Below are positions 46,277 through 56,284 of a stretch of 64,000 nucleotides of DNA, in pieces; positions within the stretch are counted from its first letter, which is position 1; every line of letters starts with the position of its first letter. Both the position numbers and the translations under genes were made by a program. Source of the DNA: Legionella sainthelensi. GTDB taxonomy: Bacteria > Pseudomonadota > Gammaproteobacteria > Legionellales > Legionellaceae. Location: positions 696,001-760,000 of the forward strand of contig NZ_LR134388.1 in the NCBI RefSeq assembly GCF_900637685.1. Direction: 5' to 3'. Below the pieces are notes generated by a model. The model was not told where the DNA came from. It saw only the letters and a program-made list of their open reading frames with translations, and did not search any database.

Positions 46277-46583
46277 AACACTCCTTAGTTATGGCTCTAC
46301 AACAGGGAGTTGTGGAGTAACTCGATGATATTAGATTATTTGATACTCGTTCCTCAAGACCATCCCCGCAAATTTTCTGTAATGACTGTTTCCCGCTGTA
46401 TGACGAAAGTACTGATTGTACGCTATAGCAATCAAGCACCGTTTTTCACACCAAATAGTTTGCTTGATTAAATTAATCTTTATTAGGGACAGTTGAGAAT
46501 AGAAATTCCCTGAAGAATCGAATGAAGCGGAAAGAAATGGCTGTCATACGTGCTATTTCCATGCGATCAAAGGACTCCATTCA
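46277..46583. other. Gene-free stretch upstream of plaB
   Basis: No gene is visible. The region separates plaB from the GNAT gene transcribed in the same direction and should hold the plaB promoter in its left part. I see no conspicuous repeats or symmetrical sites. Confidence 0.4.
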
Positions 46584-47450
46584 TTATTTTCTAAATAATG
46601 CCAATCGATATGTCCCTATTTCTTGAAAGCCCAGAGATTTATAAGCGCGTATAGCAGAAGGCTCCTTGGTGAATAAAATAGCTCTTTTGACTCTATTGGT
46701 AGCAGCCTGCTTTAAACAAAGAGAGACCACGGTTCTGGCAAAACCTTTATTTCTGAACGAAGGGGGAGTATAAACGGGGCCTAGCTGGACAATATCAGGT
46801 AAACTAGCATTGAATCCACATAGTGAAACTGGGGTATTATCAACATATAAAACCCATCGATTTTTACTCAATTGCGTATCTTGTATTTCATTAATTATGG
46901 ATTCTTCGAGTTTGGGATCATTAATATCGTCTCCAAGAGCTTCTATATGATAAGCAATCAGCCATTCTTTGATGACCTCTATGGAGCACTCTTGTATTGG
47001 CTTGATGCTGCAGTGATAGGTATGAAGTTCAGCAGGTATTATCATTTTTTCAAGATCAAGTAAAAACAGCTTTTCTTGATAATTGACTGCAAATAGAGAA
47101 GGCGATTGCAAGTTTAGCTTATCAATAACAAAGCGAGCTTGAGAGTCTTCACCCAATATCCCAGCAATTGGTCTTGATCTATCCCGTTTAAATGCGTCAA
47201 CTAATGCTGATAATATCGAAAAATTTTCAGCTTGCATCATTATATTCCCATTCCAATAATGAACTAAAACTCCATTAAGATGGTGATTTTCGAAAGAGCC
47301 ATAATATTCGCCGTGAAATGGTGTATCTTGGTAAGTGATTCCTGAGTAATATAAATTGTTTCTAATGAACATCGTGGTTTCTTGATGATTTTTGAGATAA
47401 GCAGACAATGCATCAATATGTAATTCATTCAATTTTTTTATTTCTATCAT
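46584..47450 (-). CDS. GNAT-family acetyltransferase, two-domain
   Basis: A 288-residue protein starting at 47450 (after TGAGGAAAAT). The C-terminal GNAT domain is recognisable from QLGPVYTPPSFRNKGFARTVVS (about 215-236), where the acetyl-CoA loop reads RNKGFA, and from RAILFTKEPSAIRAYKSLGFQEIG near the end. The N-terminal 140 residues form a second, more divergent domain. The substrate is unknown. The in-frame ATG at 47516 lacks a ribosome site. Confidence 0.85.
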   Translation of the reverse strand: MIEIKKLNELHIDALSAYLKNHQETTMFIRNNLYYSGITYQDTPFHGEYYGSFENHHLNGVLVHYWNGNIMMQAENFSILSALVDAFKRDRSRPIAGILGEDSQARFVIDKLNLQSPSLFAVNYQEKLFLLDLEKMIIPAELHTYHCSIKPIQECSIEVIKEWLIAYHIEALGDDINDPKLEESIINEIQDTQLSKNRWVLYVDNTPVSLCGFNASLPDIVQLGPVYTPPSFRNKGFARTVVSLCLKQAATNRVKRAILFTKEPSAIRAYKSLGFQEIGTYRLALFRK

Positions 47451-47516
47451 ATTTTCCTCACTATGATGATTGTTTTTTGTATGTACTTTATTCAACAAGA
47501 GATTATAGTATTTCAA

Positions 47517-47974
47517 AAAATTGCTCTTTGTCAGGCTTATCTGATTTTTATATTATCTTGGAGGGGACTTTTTGATCTTGTAGCATGGTTACCTATTTCA
47601 AATCAATTTTAATGAGTACCCTATTTTTCTTTTCTGAGTGTTTAGTATTGAACAAACTCCCAAATGAAAGTATCCAGCTTTATTAAAACAATTTTCAGGT
47701 GGAGATAAATACTCTTAGATGCTTATTAAAGATGAAAAAGATTCATCGCTTTCTCAAAATAAGAATAAATAGCATTATTGGAGATTTTTGAATCTTTAGT
47801 GAAGGAATGCTTTCTCTTCCTCAACAAATTTTAGTTGATATCTGTAGAGATATTGAAATTTTGATTAATACCAGATCGACTCCTCTCTGATAAATATTCT
47901 GCTGTTACCCAATATATGAATCAGAAAAGGAGTCAAATATTAACAGACCCAATAAATAGAAAATAAATTTAAAA
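47517..47974. other. 458-bp gene-free stretch with a small frame at 47807
   Basis: A 27-codon plus-strand frame (47807-47890) reads QQILVDICRDIEILINTRST, vaguely like the N-terminus of a T6SS TssE/gp25 protein ('RDLE.LLNTR'), but it is far too short to trust. Nothing else is evident. Confidence 0.2.
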
Positions 47975-49645
47975 TCAACATAGTGGTGGTTGATCCGCTT
48001 TTTCCTGGAAATCGTTAATTGCACTCTCCACTTTTTCTACCCTATTAATCGAATCAGTTTTAACCGGGGAGAAAAAATAGGTTCCCTGGCTGCTACAATA
48101 ATTATATAAAGGGATAGTTCCCAGGCTTGCAATAGTCTTTAGGATATTCACGAATAACTCTTTCCAGCCTCCATCACGATGTATTTCTAAAGTGGGTCGA
48201 GCATCCTTTATATAGTTGTCGCAGTTATTTTTAAAAGTTTCAAAGTTTGTTCCACCAGATTTATATTGTTGGAATTCATGACTTAGCTCGGTATAAAGTG
48301 ATAAGGCAACTTGTTTTTTTGCTAGACCAAGAGAAGTTAAATCGGTTAATTCATCGGCTTTGTCTTTAATCTTTTTTAATACTTGCTCAAATTTTTTAAC
48401 AGCATGGGGATTTAAACTTGGCTTATTTAGAAGGTGTTCGCTTTCTTGCACACTTATAGGGAGTGTAGGGGAGCCCAGATTTCTTAAAGAAGCTTGGGCT
48501 GCTTCTAGAAGGTGTAGGTTTTTTTGCGCTATTACCTGTAGAATGGTATCATAAATAGTTGAATCTACTGTTTTTTGTAAATTTAAAAGTGACTTGGCAT
48601 GGTTTTCCAATTCGTCTGTTTTTTCTTCTAATTTTTCATTAATTTCTTCTGCGGTATTACAGGAATTAAAATCAAAATTGAACTTATAAATTGTTTGTTT
48701 TATTTCGTTAATTTGCTCTATTTCTCTTTTTTGTTCTTCTTTTACTAAATTATTTTCCTCTACAGAGTCTAGATAGTTTTTGGGATTATGAACCATTATA
48801 TCAAATTCTGTTTGCACAAATTGACTATCTTGTTCACTTAGCGCCTTGTGCTCTCTATTGCCAAGATTTGTAATTTGTTCTGAAGTAATGATTTTATTGA
48901 AAACCGCTTCAAGGGCACCAATGGGAATATGATTAAGTTCATCTATGCTGTAGCGATCGAAAAACTTTTTAAGCTCCAGGTCAAAAAAAGGATATTCACA
49001 GTATTCTGCAAGCAGTTTATTGGTATCAAATCGTGCTGAAACAAAAGAATTAAAACCAAAACTGTCCTTGGGGCCAAGTTTAATTGTATTCTCAGGAATT
49101 TTACTACTTAAATACGATTCTATCTTTTGGGATAGCCTTACGATATCCGATAATGATGAGTATTTATCAAAATAAATGGTGATTTGATCCGTATTTTTAA
49201 ATCGATCATGAGTATTATAAGAGGGTTGAATAATTTTAAAAAAAAATTTTGCTCCATTTTGGTTTGATTCAGCTTCGTCAATTAAGAGTTTAATTAATCC
49301 TAATACAATTTTTTCATCTAACTCACCTATATTATTCAAATTGAGGTGTGACTTTAAAGAGGCTTCGTTGTTATTATAATACTGGCCATAGAAATTATTT
49401 TGGCGGAGCTTTTCCTCAGCTTTTTGCACGAAATTTTTATTATTACGCTGGTTTTGGTAATACTGTGAGATTCTTCCTGCGAAATCATGCTGTGGTTTAT
49501 ATTCTCTTTCTAAGGGAAGTACCTTATTTTGATTTGGTGTGATGGTTAAAAAAATAGTGCCCCACATGGGATGACACTCAGCACCTTCTTTTAATGCGTT
49601 TATCTTTTTTATTAACTCTTCTGAGGTTATGTCTTTAAATTTCAT
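47975..49645 (-). CDS. Large coiled-coil hypothetical protein with a Legionella-effector-like C-terminus
   Basis: A 556-residue protein. The N-terminal part (about 1-270) is mixed alpha/beta with no motif I recognise. Residues about 285-370 form a Glu/Lys coiled coil. The C-terminal third contains FKNNCDNYIKDARPTLEIHR, then LFVNILKTIASLGTIPLYNY and YFFSPVKTDS. I recall this arrangement (acidic helix, 'ARP.LE.HR', hydrophobic helix, 'F.F..TDS') from several large Legionella effector-type proteins. That recollection is not proof. Single gene with its own upstream region. Confidence 0.65.
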   Translation of the reverse strand: MKFKDITSEELIKKINALKEGAECHPMWGTIFLTITPNQNKVLPLEREYKPQHDFAGRISQYYQNQRNNKNFVQKAEEKLRQNNFYGQYYNNNEASLKSHLNLNNIGELDEKIVLGLIKLLIDEAESNQNGAKFFFKIIQPSYNTHDRFKNTDQITIYFDKYSSLSDIVRLSQKIESYLSSKIPENTIKLGPKDSFGFNSFVSARFDTNKLLAEYCEYPFFDLELKKFFDRYSIDELNHIPIGALEAVFNKIITSEQITNLGNREHKALSEQDSQFVQTEFDIMVHNPKNYLDSVEENNLVKEEQKREIEQINEIKQTIYKFNFDFNSCNTAEEINEKLEEKTDELENHAKSLLNLQKTVDSTIYDTILQVIAQKNLHLLEAAQASLRNLGSPTLPISVQESEHLLNKPSLNPHAVKKFEQVLKKIKDKADELTDLTSLGLAKKQVALSLYTELSHEFQQYKSGGTNFETFKNNCDNYIKDARPTLEIHRDGGWKELFVNILKTIASLGTIPLYNYCSSQGTYFFSPVKTDSINRVEKVESAINDFQEKADQPPLC

Positions 49646-49916
49646 ACTATTGATCCTATTTTTTATAACTTAAAAGTTAATACTAAAGAAAAATATTTAA
49701 ATTAATCTTAAGGAAATAGGAAAAGGGAGAATGCATAATGCTTCTACGGAATAGGTACCTCGGATTTATATACTTGGGTGTTCATTATTGTTATCTACCT
49801 CCGAAATAAGATTACTGCGACTATTTGCATACAACATTAATTGCTTTGGCAAACCCGAGAGGGGTGTTTTAATATAACGAAGAAGGTTGAGCCTTACTTA
49901 CAACGAATAAAACATT

Positions 49917-51257
49917 ATGGTAAAAAATAAATTAAAACGGAGTTTTAAAGCCAGACATTTAATGATGATGTCGGTAGGTGGTGTTATTGGTGCTGGCTAT
50001 TTTCTTGGAGCTGGTGGCGCTATTGAGTTAGCAGGCCCTGCCGTTTTAATTGATTATTTCGTCGGTGGAGTTATTGCATTGTTGGTAACCATGCTTTTGG
50101 CCGAAATGGTTGTTGCGATACCTGTTTCTGGGTCCTTCCAGGTTTATGCCAGAATGGCTTTTAATCCTTTAATGGGTTTTCTAACGGGTTTAACTTATTG
50201 GCTCGCGTTTTTGATAGGTCCTGCTTCAGAGGCGATTGCCGCAGGAACTTTTTTACACCTTTGGTTTCCAACAATTGCGATTTGGAAATTTTGTTTTCTA
50301 ATTGCTACCACGATGATGATCATCAATATGATCAGCGCCCATTTTTTTGGTGAAATAGAGTTTTGGCTCAGTTTAATTAAGATTATCGCATTATTAGGAT
50401 TTATTATTCTTGGACTTCTTGCATTAGGAGTCCCCATGCATCACGATTTAAAACCCTTCACTGTATCTCAATTTGCACCTCACGGCCTAAACGGTATTAT
50501 CAGTGCCGCATTGTTAGTAATTTTTGCCTATGGTGGTGTCGAATCACTGGGCACGGCAGCTGAAGAAAGTTTAAATGTTGAAAAAGATATACCCAAAGTA
50601 ATTAAAGGAATAACCTTGCGAATCATTATTCTTTATCTGGTTTCAACTGCCGTATTAATTATGATTTTGCCATGGCAACAAGCTGGCTTAAGCTCCAGCC
50701 CTTTTGTGGATGCAATAACCCTATTAGGTGGAAAACAATATGGACTGGTATTGGGAAACATAATGAATTTTGTGGTGTTAATAGCAGCATTATCTTGCAT
50801 CGATGCTGGAATTTATGCCACTTCCCGTATGTTTTTATCATTAGCCCGCGAGGGTTATTTTCCCAAATTTTTTACCTACATTCATCCGCACAGAAAAACA
50901 CCTGTTTATGCCGTTGCATTAAGCAGCTCTGTACTTTATTTAGGAGCATTAATGTCATTGTATTCATCAAATGCTTATGCATGGCTCGCTAGTTTATCGG
51001 GTTTCGGATTTTTATTTTCGTGGCTAATGATTATACTCAGTCAACCTATTATCAGAAAATCGATTGTCTCCGATAAAACTGACGTGTTGAAATGGAAGGC
51101 CCCATTTTATCCTTACACTTATTATCTTGCCCTCCTATTGATTCTTGCCATTTTTATAGGTCTATTGTTTAGCCCTGAGGGTAGAAAAATATTATTAGCT
51201 GGTTTGCTATGGTTTGTTCTTATTGGAATTTATTATTATGCCCAAAGAAAAGGGTAG
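49917..51257 (+). CDS. APC-family amino acid permease
   Basis: A 446-residue inner-membrane transporter with about 12 hydrophobic segments. The N-terminus has GGVIGAGYFLGAG (about 17-29), the conserved unwound helix 1 of APC transporters, followed by LAEMVVAIPVSGSF and later EESLNVEKDIPKVIKG, typical of the lysine/GABA/proline-type permeases. The substrate cannot be assigned. Intact. It is the only gene in its unit; the next gene starts 104 bases downstream with its own ribosome site. Confidence 0.9.
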   Translation: MVKNKLKRSFKARHLMMMSVGGVIGAGYFLGAGGAIELAGPAVLIDYFVGGVIALLVTMLLAEMVVAIPVSGSFQVYARMAFNPLMGFLTGLTYWLAFLIGPASEAIAAGTFLHLWFPTIAIWKFCFLIATTMMIINMISAHFFGEIEFWLSLIKIIALLGFIILGLLALGVPMHHDLKPFTVSQFAPHGLNGIISAALLVIFAYGGVESLGTAAEESLNVEKDIPKVIKGITLRIIILYLVSTAVLIMILPWQQAGLSSSPFVDAITLLGGKQYGLVLGNIMNFVVLIAALSCIDAGIYATSRMFLSLAREGYFPKFFTYIHPHRKTPVYAVALSSSVLYLGALMSLYSSNAYAWLASLSGFGFLFSWLMIILSQPIIRKSIVSDKTDVLKWKAPFYPYTYYLALLLILAIFIGLLFSPEGRKILLAGLLWFVLIGIYYYAQRKG

Positions 51258-51360
51258 CGGTTCCATTTTGATAGGGACGATAAAATAGTAGATTACCTAT
51301 AATTCATACGCTATCCTCAATTAGGGAAGACACCATTTTCAATCAAAGGAGTGATATACA

Positions 51361-51909
51361 ATGACTTTTTCCTCGTTAAAAAGACCAGCTATTGTTCTTA
51401 CAATGCTTTTTTCTCTTACTGTATATGCAGATACGCAACAACAAAGTGGAGATTTCCAAACTATATGTACAGATGCTTGGATGAAAAATGCTGGTAAGGC
51501 TAAAGATAAAGTAGATTATAAAAATTTTGGTGAAAAATATTGCAGTTGTGCGGCAAAACAACCCTTGGATAATGAAACTGCGGTCAAAAAGGCCATTCAG
51601 CGCTGCATGTCAAGAACTCTATTGCATGATGCGATGGACTCCCTAGAAGATGAAATTACTTTAAGTAAAGCCAAAGAGAGTGACATTAATGATTATTGTC
51701 TCGATAGATGGAGCGTTGTTTTACCAGAACAAACAGATGATGATAAGAAATTAATTAATGCTTATTGCCAGTGCGCCCAACCACAACTGATGGATCTTAT
51801 TAAACAATCAGATAATATGACTGATAAAGAATATGAAGCGGGCATCGATAAAGTTGCTGATAATTGTACTGAGAATTCGCTGGCTACAAAACCAACCCCA
51901 TCCCAGTAA
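51361..51909 (+). CDS. Exported protein with duplicated four-cysteine motif
   Basis: A 182-residue protein. A signal peptide (LKRPAIVLTMLFSLTVYAD, cleavage about 24) directs export. The mature part holds two copies of a C-x3-W...YCxCA...C pattern: ICTDAWMK / KYCSCA / QRC (about 35-83) and YCLDRWS / AYCQCA / DNC (about 118-170). Each copy could form two disulfides. I do not know the family. CAAAGGAG precedes the ATG, and a good terminator follows. Periplasmic or secreted. Confidence 0.8.
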   Translation: MTFSSLKRPAIVLTMLFSLTVYADTQQQSGDFQTICTDAWMKNAGKAKDKVDYKNFGEKYCSCAAKQPLDNETAVKKAIQRCMSRTLLHDAMDSLEDEITLSKAKESDINDYCLDRWSVVLPEQTDDDKKLINAYCQCAQPQLMDLIKQSDNMTDKEYEAGIDKVADNCTENSLATKPTPSQ

Positions 51910-51931
51910 TCTAAAAGCCGTACGCTCTTCA

Positions 51932-51963
51932 TGCACCAACACTAAGATGGTGCCTGATTTTTG
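51932..51963 (+). terminator. Rho-independent terminator
   Basis: GCACCA and TGGTGC form a stem around a 10-base loop, followed by CTGATTTTTG. It lies 23 bases after the stop of the cysteine-motif gene. Confidence 0.6.
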
Positions 51964-52052
51964 TTATTAAATATTTAGCAATGCATGTCTCGCGGAACAA
52001 AGGTAGGATTTTTTGAAATAAGTAGACTTTAATTTATTTGGCGAGATAAGGT

Positions 52053-53006
52053 ATGGATCCTGTTACTCATGCAGCACTAGGTGCTTCCTGCGCACAAGCA
52101 CTTTTTGGAAAATATAAAAAGCATATTCCGTGGGAGGTCGGTGCATTAGCGGCTATGGCACCCGATTTGGATATTTTTATTCATTTTAAAAATGATCCTA
52201 TGAGTTTAGAATTGTGGCACCGTAATTTTACGCATTCACTCTTGTTTATCCCTGTGGGTGGAATATTGGTAGCTCTATTCTTTTTGTGTTTTTCCCGTTA
52301 CAGGGCATGTTGGAAGGTTACTTTATGTACCGCTTTAGTGGGTTATGCTACCCACGGACTTCTCGATGCACTCACTTCTTATGGGACTATGTTACTATGG
52401 CCAATGAGTGATAAACGGATTAGTTGGGATATCATTGCTATTGTTGATCCCCTGTTTACTATCCCTTTAATATTAGGTCTTACGTGGACTATTATCCATC
52501 AAGATCAAAAGGGGGTTATGTTAGGTTTGCTATTTGCAAGCATGCTCTTGCTCTTTAATAGCATCCAACATCACCGCGCACTTCAAAGCATACAAGCATT
52601 TGCTACTCAGCAAAAACTACGCTTAACACGCATTCGTGCAATGCCTGCGTTAGCAAGTTCCTTTTATTGGCGTGTCATTGCAAAGAATCACCAATGCCTC
52701 ATTATTAAAGAGGTTCACACACCCATTTTAAAGAGAAGTTCTATCATGTCTGTGGCACAAATTCCACTTTTTTCTAACCTCAGTCGTGCACGTTTTACAC
52801 CAGAGCAACAATATGATTTAGCTGTATTTTCGTGGTTTAGTGACAATTACGTAGTTATTGCCCAGCAATCCCCCCTAATTCTTGCTGATGGGCGCTATAC
52901 TCTAGGTAATAGGCCATTATATTCATTATGGGGCATTGAGTTTTTACCAGGAAAAGAACATATTACAAAATTATCTTCTATTTTGCTTCATAACCAGTGT
53001 GAATAA
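52053..53006 (+). CDS. YdjM/DUF457-type membrane-bound metal-dependent hydrolase
   Basis: A 317-residue membrane protein. The DUF457 signature is clear: MDPVTHAALGA, then DLDIFIH and WHRNFTHSLLFIP, where spaced His and Asp bind metal, followed by about four transmembrane segments (about 65-180). The C-terminal 130 residues are soluble. Homologues in enterics are LexA-regulated inner-membrane proteins; no LexA box is visible here. GAGATAAGG precedes the start. Substrate unknown. Confidence 0.85.
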   Translation: MDPVTHAALGASCAQALFGKYKKHIPWEVGALAAMAPDLDIFIHFKNDPMSLELWHRNFTHSLLFIPVGGILVALFFLCFSRYRACWKVTLCTALVGYATHGLLDALTSYGTMLLWPMSDKRISWDIIAIVDPLFTIPLILGLTWTIIHQDQKGVMLGLLFASMLLLFNSIQHHRALQSIQAFATQQKLRLTRIRAMPALASSFYWRVIAKNHQCLIIKEVHTPILKRSSIMSVAQIPLFSNLSRARFTPEQQYDLAVFSWFSDNYVVIAQQSPLILADGRYTLGNRPLYSLWGIEFLPGKEHITKLSSILLHNQCE

Positions 53007-53014
53007 TAGTTCCT

Positions 53015-53039
53015 GTAGGCAATGGGGGGAACTGCCTAC
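53015..53039. terminator. Hairpin between convergent genes
   Basis: GTAGGCA and TGCCTAC form a 7-bp stem with an 11-base loop between the DUF457 gene and the converging symporter gene. It has no T tract. Confidence 0.4.
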
Positions 53040-53058
53040 CTGATGTAAAGCCATTTTT

Positions 53059-54301
53059 CTAGAGTTTTTCATGAACTTTTTTCATATTAATCGCTTTTTG
53101 CCATTTTGAAATAATCAATGCAGCAATGGCGTTGCCAATCATATTAGTTAAAGATCGTCCTCCCGACATAAAACGATCCACCCCAAGAATTATAACTACG
53201 CCGGCGACAGGAATGGTTCCTACAGCGGCTAAAGAGCTGGCCAATATAATAAAACCACTGCCTGTAACACCTGCCGCTCCTTTGGAACTGATAATCATAA
53301 TCATTAATAAAAAATTTGCTGATCAAGGGGTAAATTTGAGTTGGTTGCTTGTGCAATAAATAAAGCTGCAAGAGTAAGATAAATCGCCGTTCCATCTAAA
53401 TTAAAAGAGTAACCTGTAGGGATCACCAGATCCACTACTGATTTATCACAACCTAATTCAGTTAATTTTTCCAGTAAGTTTGGCATTACTGTTTCAGAAG
53501 AAGAGGTTGCAAAAACGATAAAAATTTCGGTTTTAAAATACTGGATTACTTTGAAGACATTTAAACCTAAAACAAAATAGAGGACGCTGCCCAGCAAGAC
53601 AAGTATAAATGCAATGCACGTTAAGTAAAAGCAAAGCAACAATTCGGTCAATCCCAGTAAAGAATGGGCGCCATATTGACCTACGGTGTAGGCCATAGCA
53701 GCAAAAGCTGCTATAGGAGCATAATGCATCATCGCATGAATGATATTAAAAAATATTTTGGTCAAGTGTTCGAATCCTTCCAGAATAAATTTTCCTTTAC
53801 TTCCATATGACATCAATCCTAACGCAAAAATGATTGCAACAAACAACACTTGCAGAATTTCCCCAGAGACAAAGGCACTAAAAAAGGTTTCAGGAACAAT
53901 GTTCAGAACAAAATCCTGGACATTATTTATCTGTTCTGTTTTACCCAGGTAAGATTGTGCTTCGGAGATATTTAAAGAAGAGGGATCTATATTCATTCCT
54001 GCGCCTGGCTTAACTATATTTGCTACTACCAGCCCCAATGCTAGGGCGCAAATGGTTGTTATTAAAAAATAAATCAGTGCAATACCGCCAATTTTACCAA
54101 CGGTCTTTAAATCACTCATTGCAGCAATACCGGAAACAAGTGTTAGGAAAATGATGGGTGTTATCATCATTTTTATTAGTTTTATGAATAAATCAGCAAA
54201 GGGTTTAAATGAGACCGCTAGTGTGGGAGCAACAATACCTAAAAGAATACCGATGAAAACTCCTAGAATAACTTGAACGTATAACTGTTTAAAAAATGCA
54301 T
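53059..54301 (-). pseudogene. Dicarboxylate/amino acid:cation symporter (DctA/GltP family), two frameshifts
   Basis: Three frames reassemble into one transporter of about 414 residues. From an ATG at 54301 the frame derails at once at an A6 run (54291-54296). With one base added it reads MHFFKQLYVQVILGVF and joins the long frame ending at 53304. That frame stops at another A6 run (53309-53314); one more added base leads into the C-terminal frame (SSKGAAGVTGSGFI). The symporter motifs IKLIKMMITPIIF, FATSSSETVMP, GYSFNLDGTAIY and SSKGAAGV are all present. As only two single-base losses break it, sequence error is plausible. Confidence 0.82.
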
Positions 54302-54588
54302 AATAAATCCGCTAATTACAATGAGGGTTTTCTCGGTATTTTGGCAAAAAAGCAACTAGGTCAGTCATGCTTACTCATCTACCCTCGTTGAGTAAAACTT
54401 AAAAATTCTTTGCACTATAATTTATACATTTTAAATTGCAATATGCTCATTATCTATTTGTTGATGGGTGAGTAAAGAGTCTGTCATACTGTATTTAATA
54501 GCAATGATTTTGTCTTTAAAAATCAGATGCAAATATAATGTTACCTGATATTATACCCTCCTGTTTTTTTATATGTTATCAATAGATT

Positions 54589-55812
54589 ATGACTGATGTA
54601 ATTTTTATTGGCGCAGGCCCTATTGGCCTTTTAGGTGCCATACAATTAAAACTGCAATTCCCAGAAAAAGAAATCCTAATGTTTGAAAAATATGAGATTC
54701 CTATACGTAATCACGCTATGTATGTGGAACAAAGTTCTTTTGCTGGAATGGATAAGAGTAATGGCTTTGGAGAGATATTAGAGAGTATCCATTCTAAAGT
54801 CACAATTAGTGATTTGGAAAAAAAACTTAGGGAATATGCCACATCAATTGGGATTAAAATTCAATACCAAGAAGTGAACGACTTGAATGAGTTAAAAAAA
54901 CAATATCCTGAAACGGATTATTTTGTCGGGAGTGGTGGATTAAGAGGGATTATTCATCCTCAAGTTTTTAATGGGGAAAATCAGATTAATGAGCCTTTGC
55001 GTTATGCAGTTGAAGTGAAATACAAAGCCTCTGGTACGACACGCGCACTCAATAAAGTTACCGAACTTCCAGGAGTACTTGCTCATACTAAACACCTGGT
55101 TTCCGAATATGTGGGGCATTTAAAAGAGGGGCAAACACCCATTTCATTAAGAATTTTCATTGATGAATCTACCTATCAGGCGATGAAAGGGGCAACCTTT
55201 AAAACGCCATATACTCTTATCGACAAGGATAAAATTCCCTCTGATTTATATGAAACCATAGCCACTTATTTAAAAGGAAGAAGACATCTTGCTGATGAAA
55301 TCATTGAAGAGGATACTTTAAAAATTTCTACGATTACCTTATCTCTTTATGCCAGTAAAGATTTTTGTAAAAAAGTAGATGGAAAAATATTTTTTCAAAT
55401 TGGAGAAGAGGGCTTTGCCTGCCCGTTTTACCGTAGTTTTAATGATAATGCATCATGCATCCCATTTTTTACCAACACGATGAAAGCACTTTTCAAAAAT
55501 CGTAATGTCGAATTGAATAAAATAACCTCAAGCTCTTTTTTTAGCGCTTCCACTATGGAAGAAACGCCACTTGAATATTACCAACGGAATGTGCAAGGGT
55601 TTGTGAATAGTGAGATTCGAACAGTTTATTACTTAAACTTGGGTATTGAAATGCTTGAAACTTCAGTGAGCTCATCTCAAGCTGTTCCTAAACTCGCAGG
55701 CTCTAAATTGAATCTAAAAAGAGGGGGTAAGATTTTCTTAGATGAAATAAATAGAGAACATCAAAATGATGAGCAAGAAAAAGCTTCTTCATTAACCTGC
55801 GTGCTCTTATAA
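54589..55812 (+). CDS. FAD-dependent monooxygenase-like protein ending in a CaaX box
   Basis: A 407-residue protein. The N-terminus has the Rossmann dinucleotide motif IGAGPIGLLGAIQLK (about 6-20) followed by an acidic strand end (MFEKYEIPIRNHA), the arrangement of FAD-binding aromatic-hydroxylase/MICAL-type monooxygenases. The segment 'ISDLEKKLREYATSIGIKI' (about 64-84) also fits that fold. The last four residues are CVLL, a CaaX motif that favours geranylgeranylation, after an acidic stretch (REHQNDEQEKASS). Bacteria lack the modifying enzymes, so this predicts translocation into a host cell and membrane anchoring. No signal peptide. It stands alone, with a hairpin downstream. The redox substrate is unknown. 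Confidence 0.8.
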   Translation: MTDVIFIGAGPIGLLGAIQLKLQFPEKEILMFEKYEIPIRNHAMYVEQSSFAGMDKSNGFGEILESIHSKVTISDLEKKLREYATSIGIKIQYQEVNDLNELKKQYPETDYFVGSGGLRGIIHPQVFNGENQINEPLRYAVEVKYKASGTTRALNKVTELPGVLAHTKHLVSEYVGHLKEGQTPISLRIFIDESTYQAMKGATFKTPYTLIDKDKIPSDLYETIATYLKGRRHLADEIIEEDTLKISTITLSLYASKDFCKKVDGKIFFQIGEEGFACPFYRSFNDNASCIPFFTNTMKALFKNRNVELNKITSSSFFSASTMEETPLEYYQRNVQGFVNSEIRTVYYLNLGIEMLETSVSSSQAVPKLAGSKLNLKRGGKIFLDEINREHQNDEQEKASSLTCVLL

Positions 55813-55822
55813 TATTAGTAAA

Positions 55823-55858
55823 GTCAGAATCGATTTATAAAGATCATTCGGTTCTGAC
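55823..55858 (+). terminator. Hairpin after the FAD/CaaX gene
   Basis: GTCAGAATCG and CGGTTCTGAC pair with one mismatch around a 16-base loop. It lies 11 bases past the stop, between convergent genes, and lacks a strong T tract. Confidence 0.4.
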
Positions 55859-55885
55859 CGTATTATTTGATAGAGGAGCTATCCC

Positions 55886-56284
55886 TTAATTGGTTTTGTA
55901 TATTCCTACAGCCAGCAATAGCCAAGCCGCGATAAAACATGCTCCACCGATGGGAGTAATCATTCCAATGATTTTTATTTTTGTCAAACTCAGGACGTAT
56001 AAGCTACCCGAAAAGAACAAAATACCGGCAAAAAATAACCACCCTGACACTCTTATGATTTGTGAATTGAATTGACAAAGAATCATGCCTGCACATAATA
56101 AAGCCAAGCTATGGATAAATTGATAAAAAACTCCAGTTTGAAAAATACCCATTTGATAAGCACTAAATTTTGTCTTTAAAGCATGAGCAGCAAAAGCTCC
56201 AAAAATTGTGGCAAACATTGCAGATAAAACGCCAATTACCATAAAACGCTTTGCCATTAATGATTCAGATGTAGGATGTATCAT
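55886..56284 (-). CDS. DUF423 membrane protein
   Basis: A 132-residue protein with four hydrophobic segments (about 17-37, 50-70, 78-97, 105-126). The motif GAFAAHALK (about 29-37) and QTGVFYQFIHSLALL identify DUF423. Function unknown in all members. An internal ATG at 56257 is an alternative start; neither has a strong ribosome site. Single gene. Confidence 0.88.
   Translation of the reverse strand: MIHPTSESLMAKRFMVIGVLSAMFATIFGAFAAHALKTKFSAYQMGIFQTGVFYQFIHSLALLCAGMILCQFNSQIIRVSGWLFFAGILFFSGSLYVLSLTKIKIIGMITPIGGACFIAAWLLLAVGIYKTN

Noticed and set aside
47807-47890. Remnant of a T6SS TssE/gp25 gene
   Set aside because: Only about ten residues look alike, too few to support a claim, and no other T6SS sequence is nearby.
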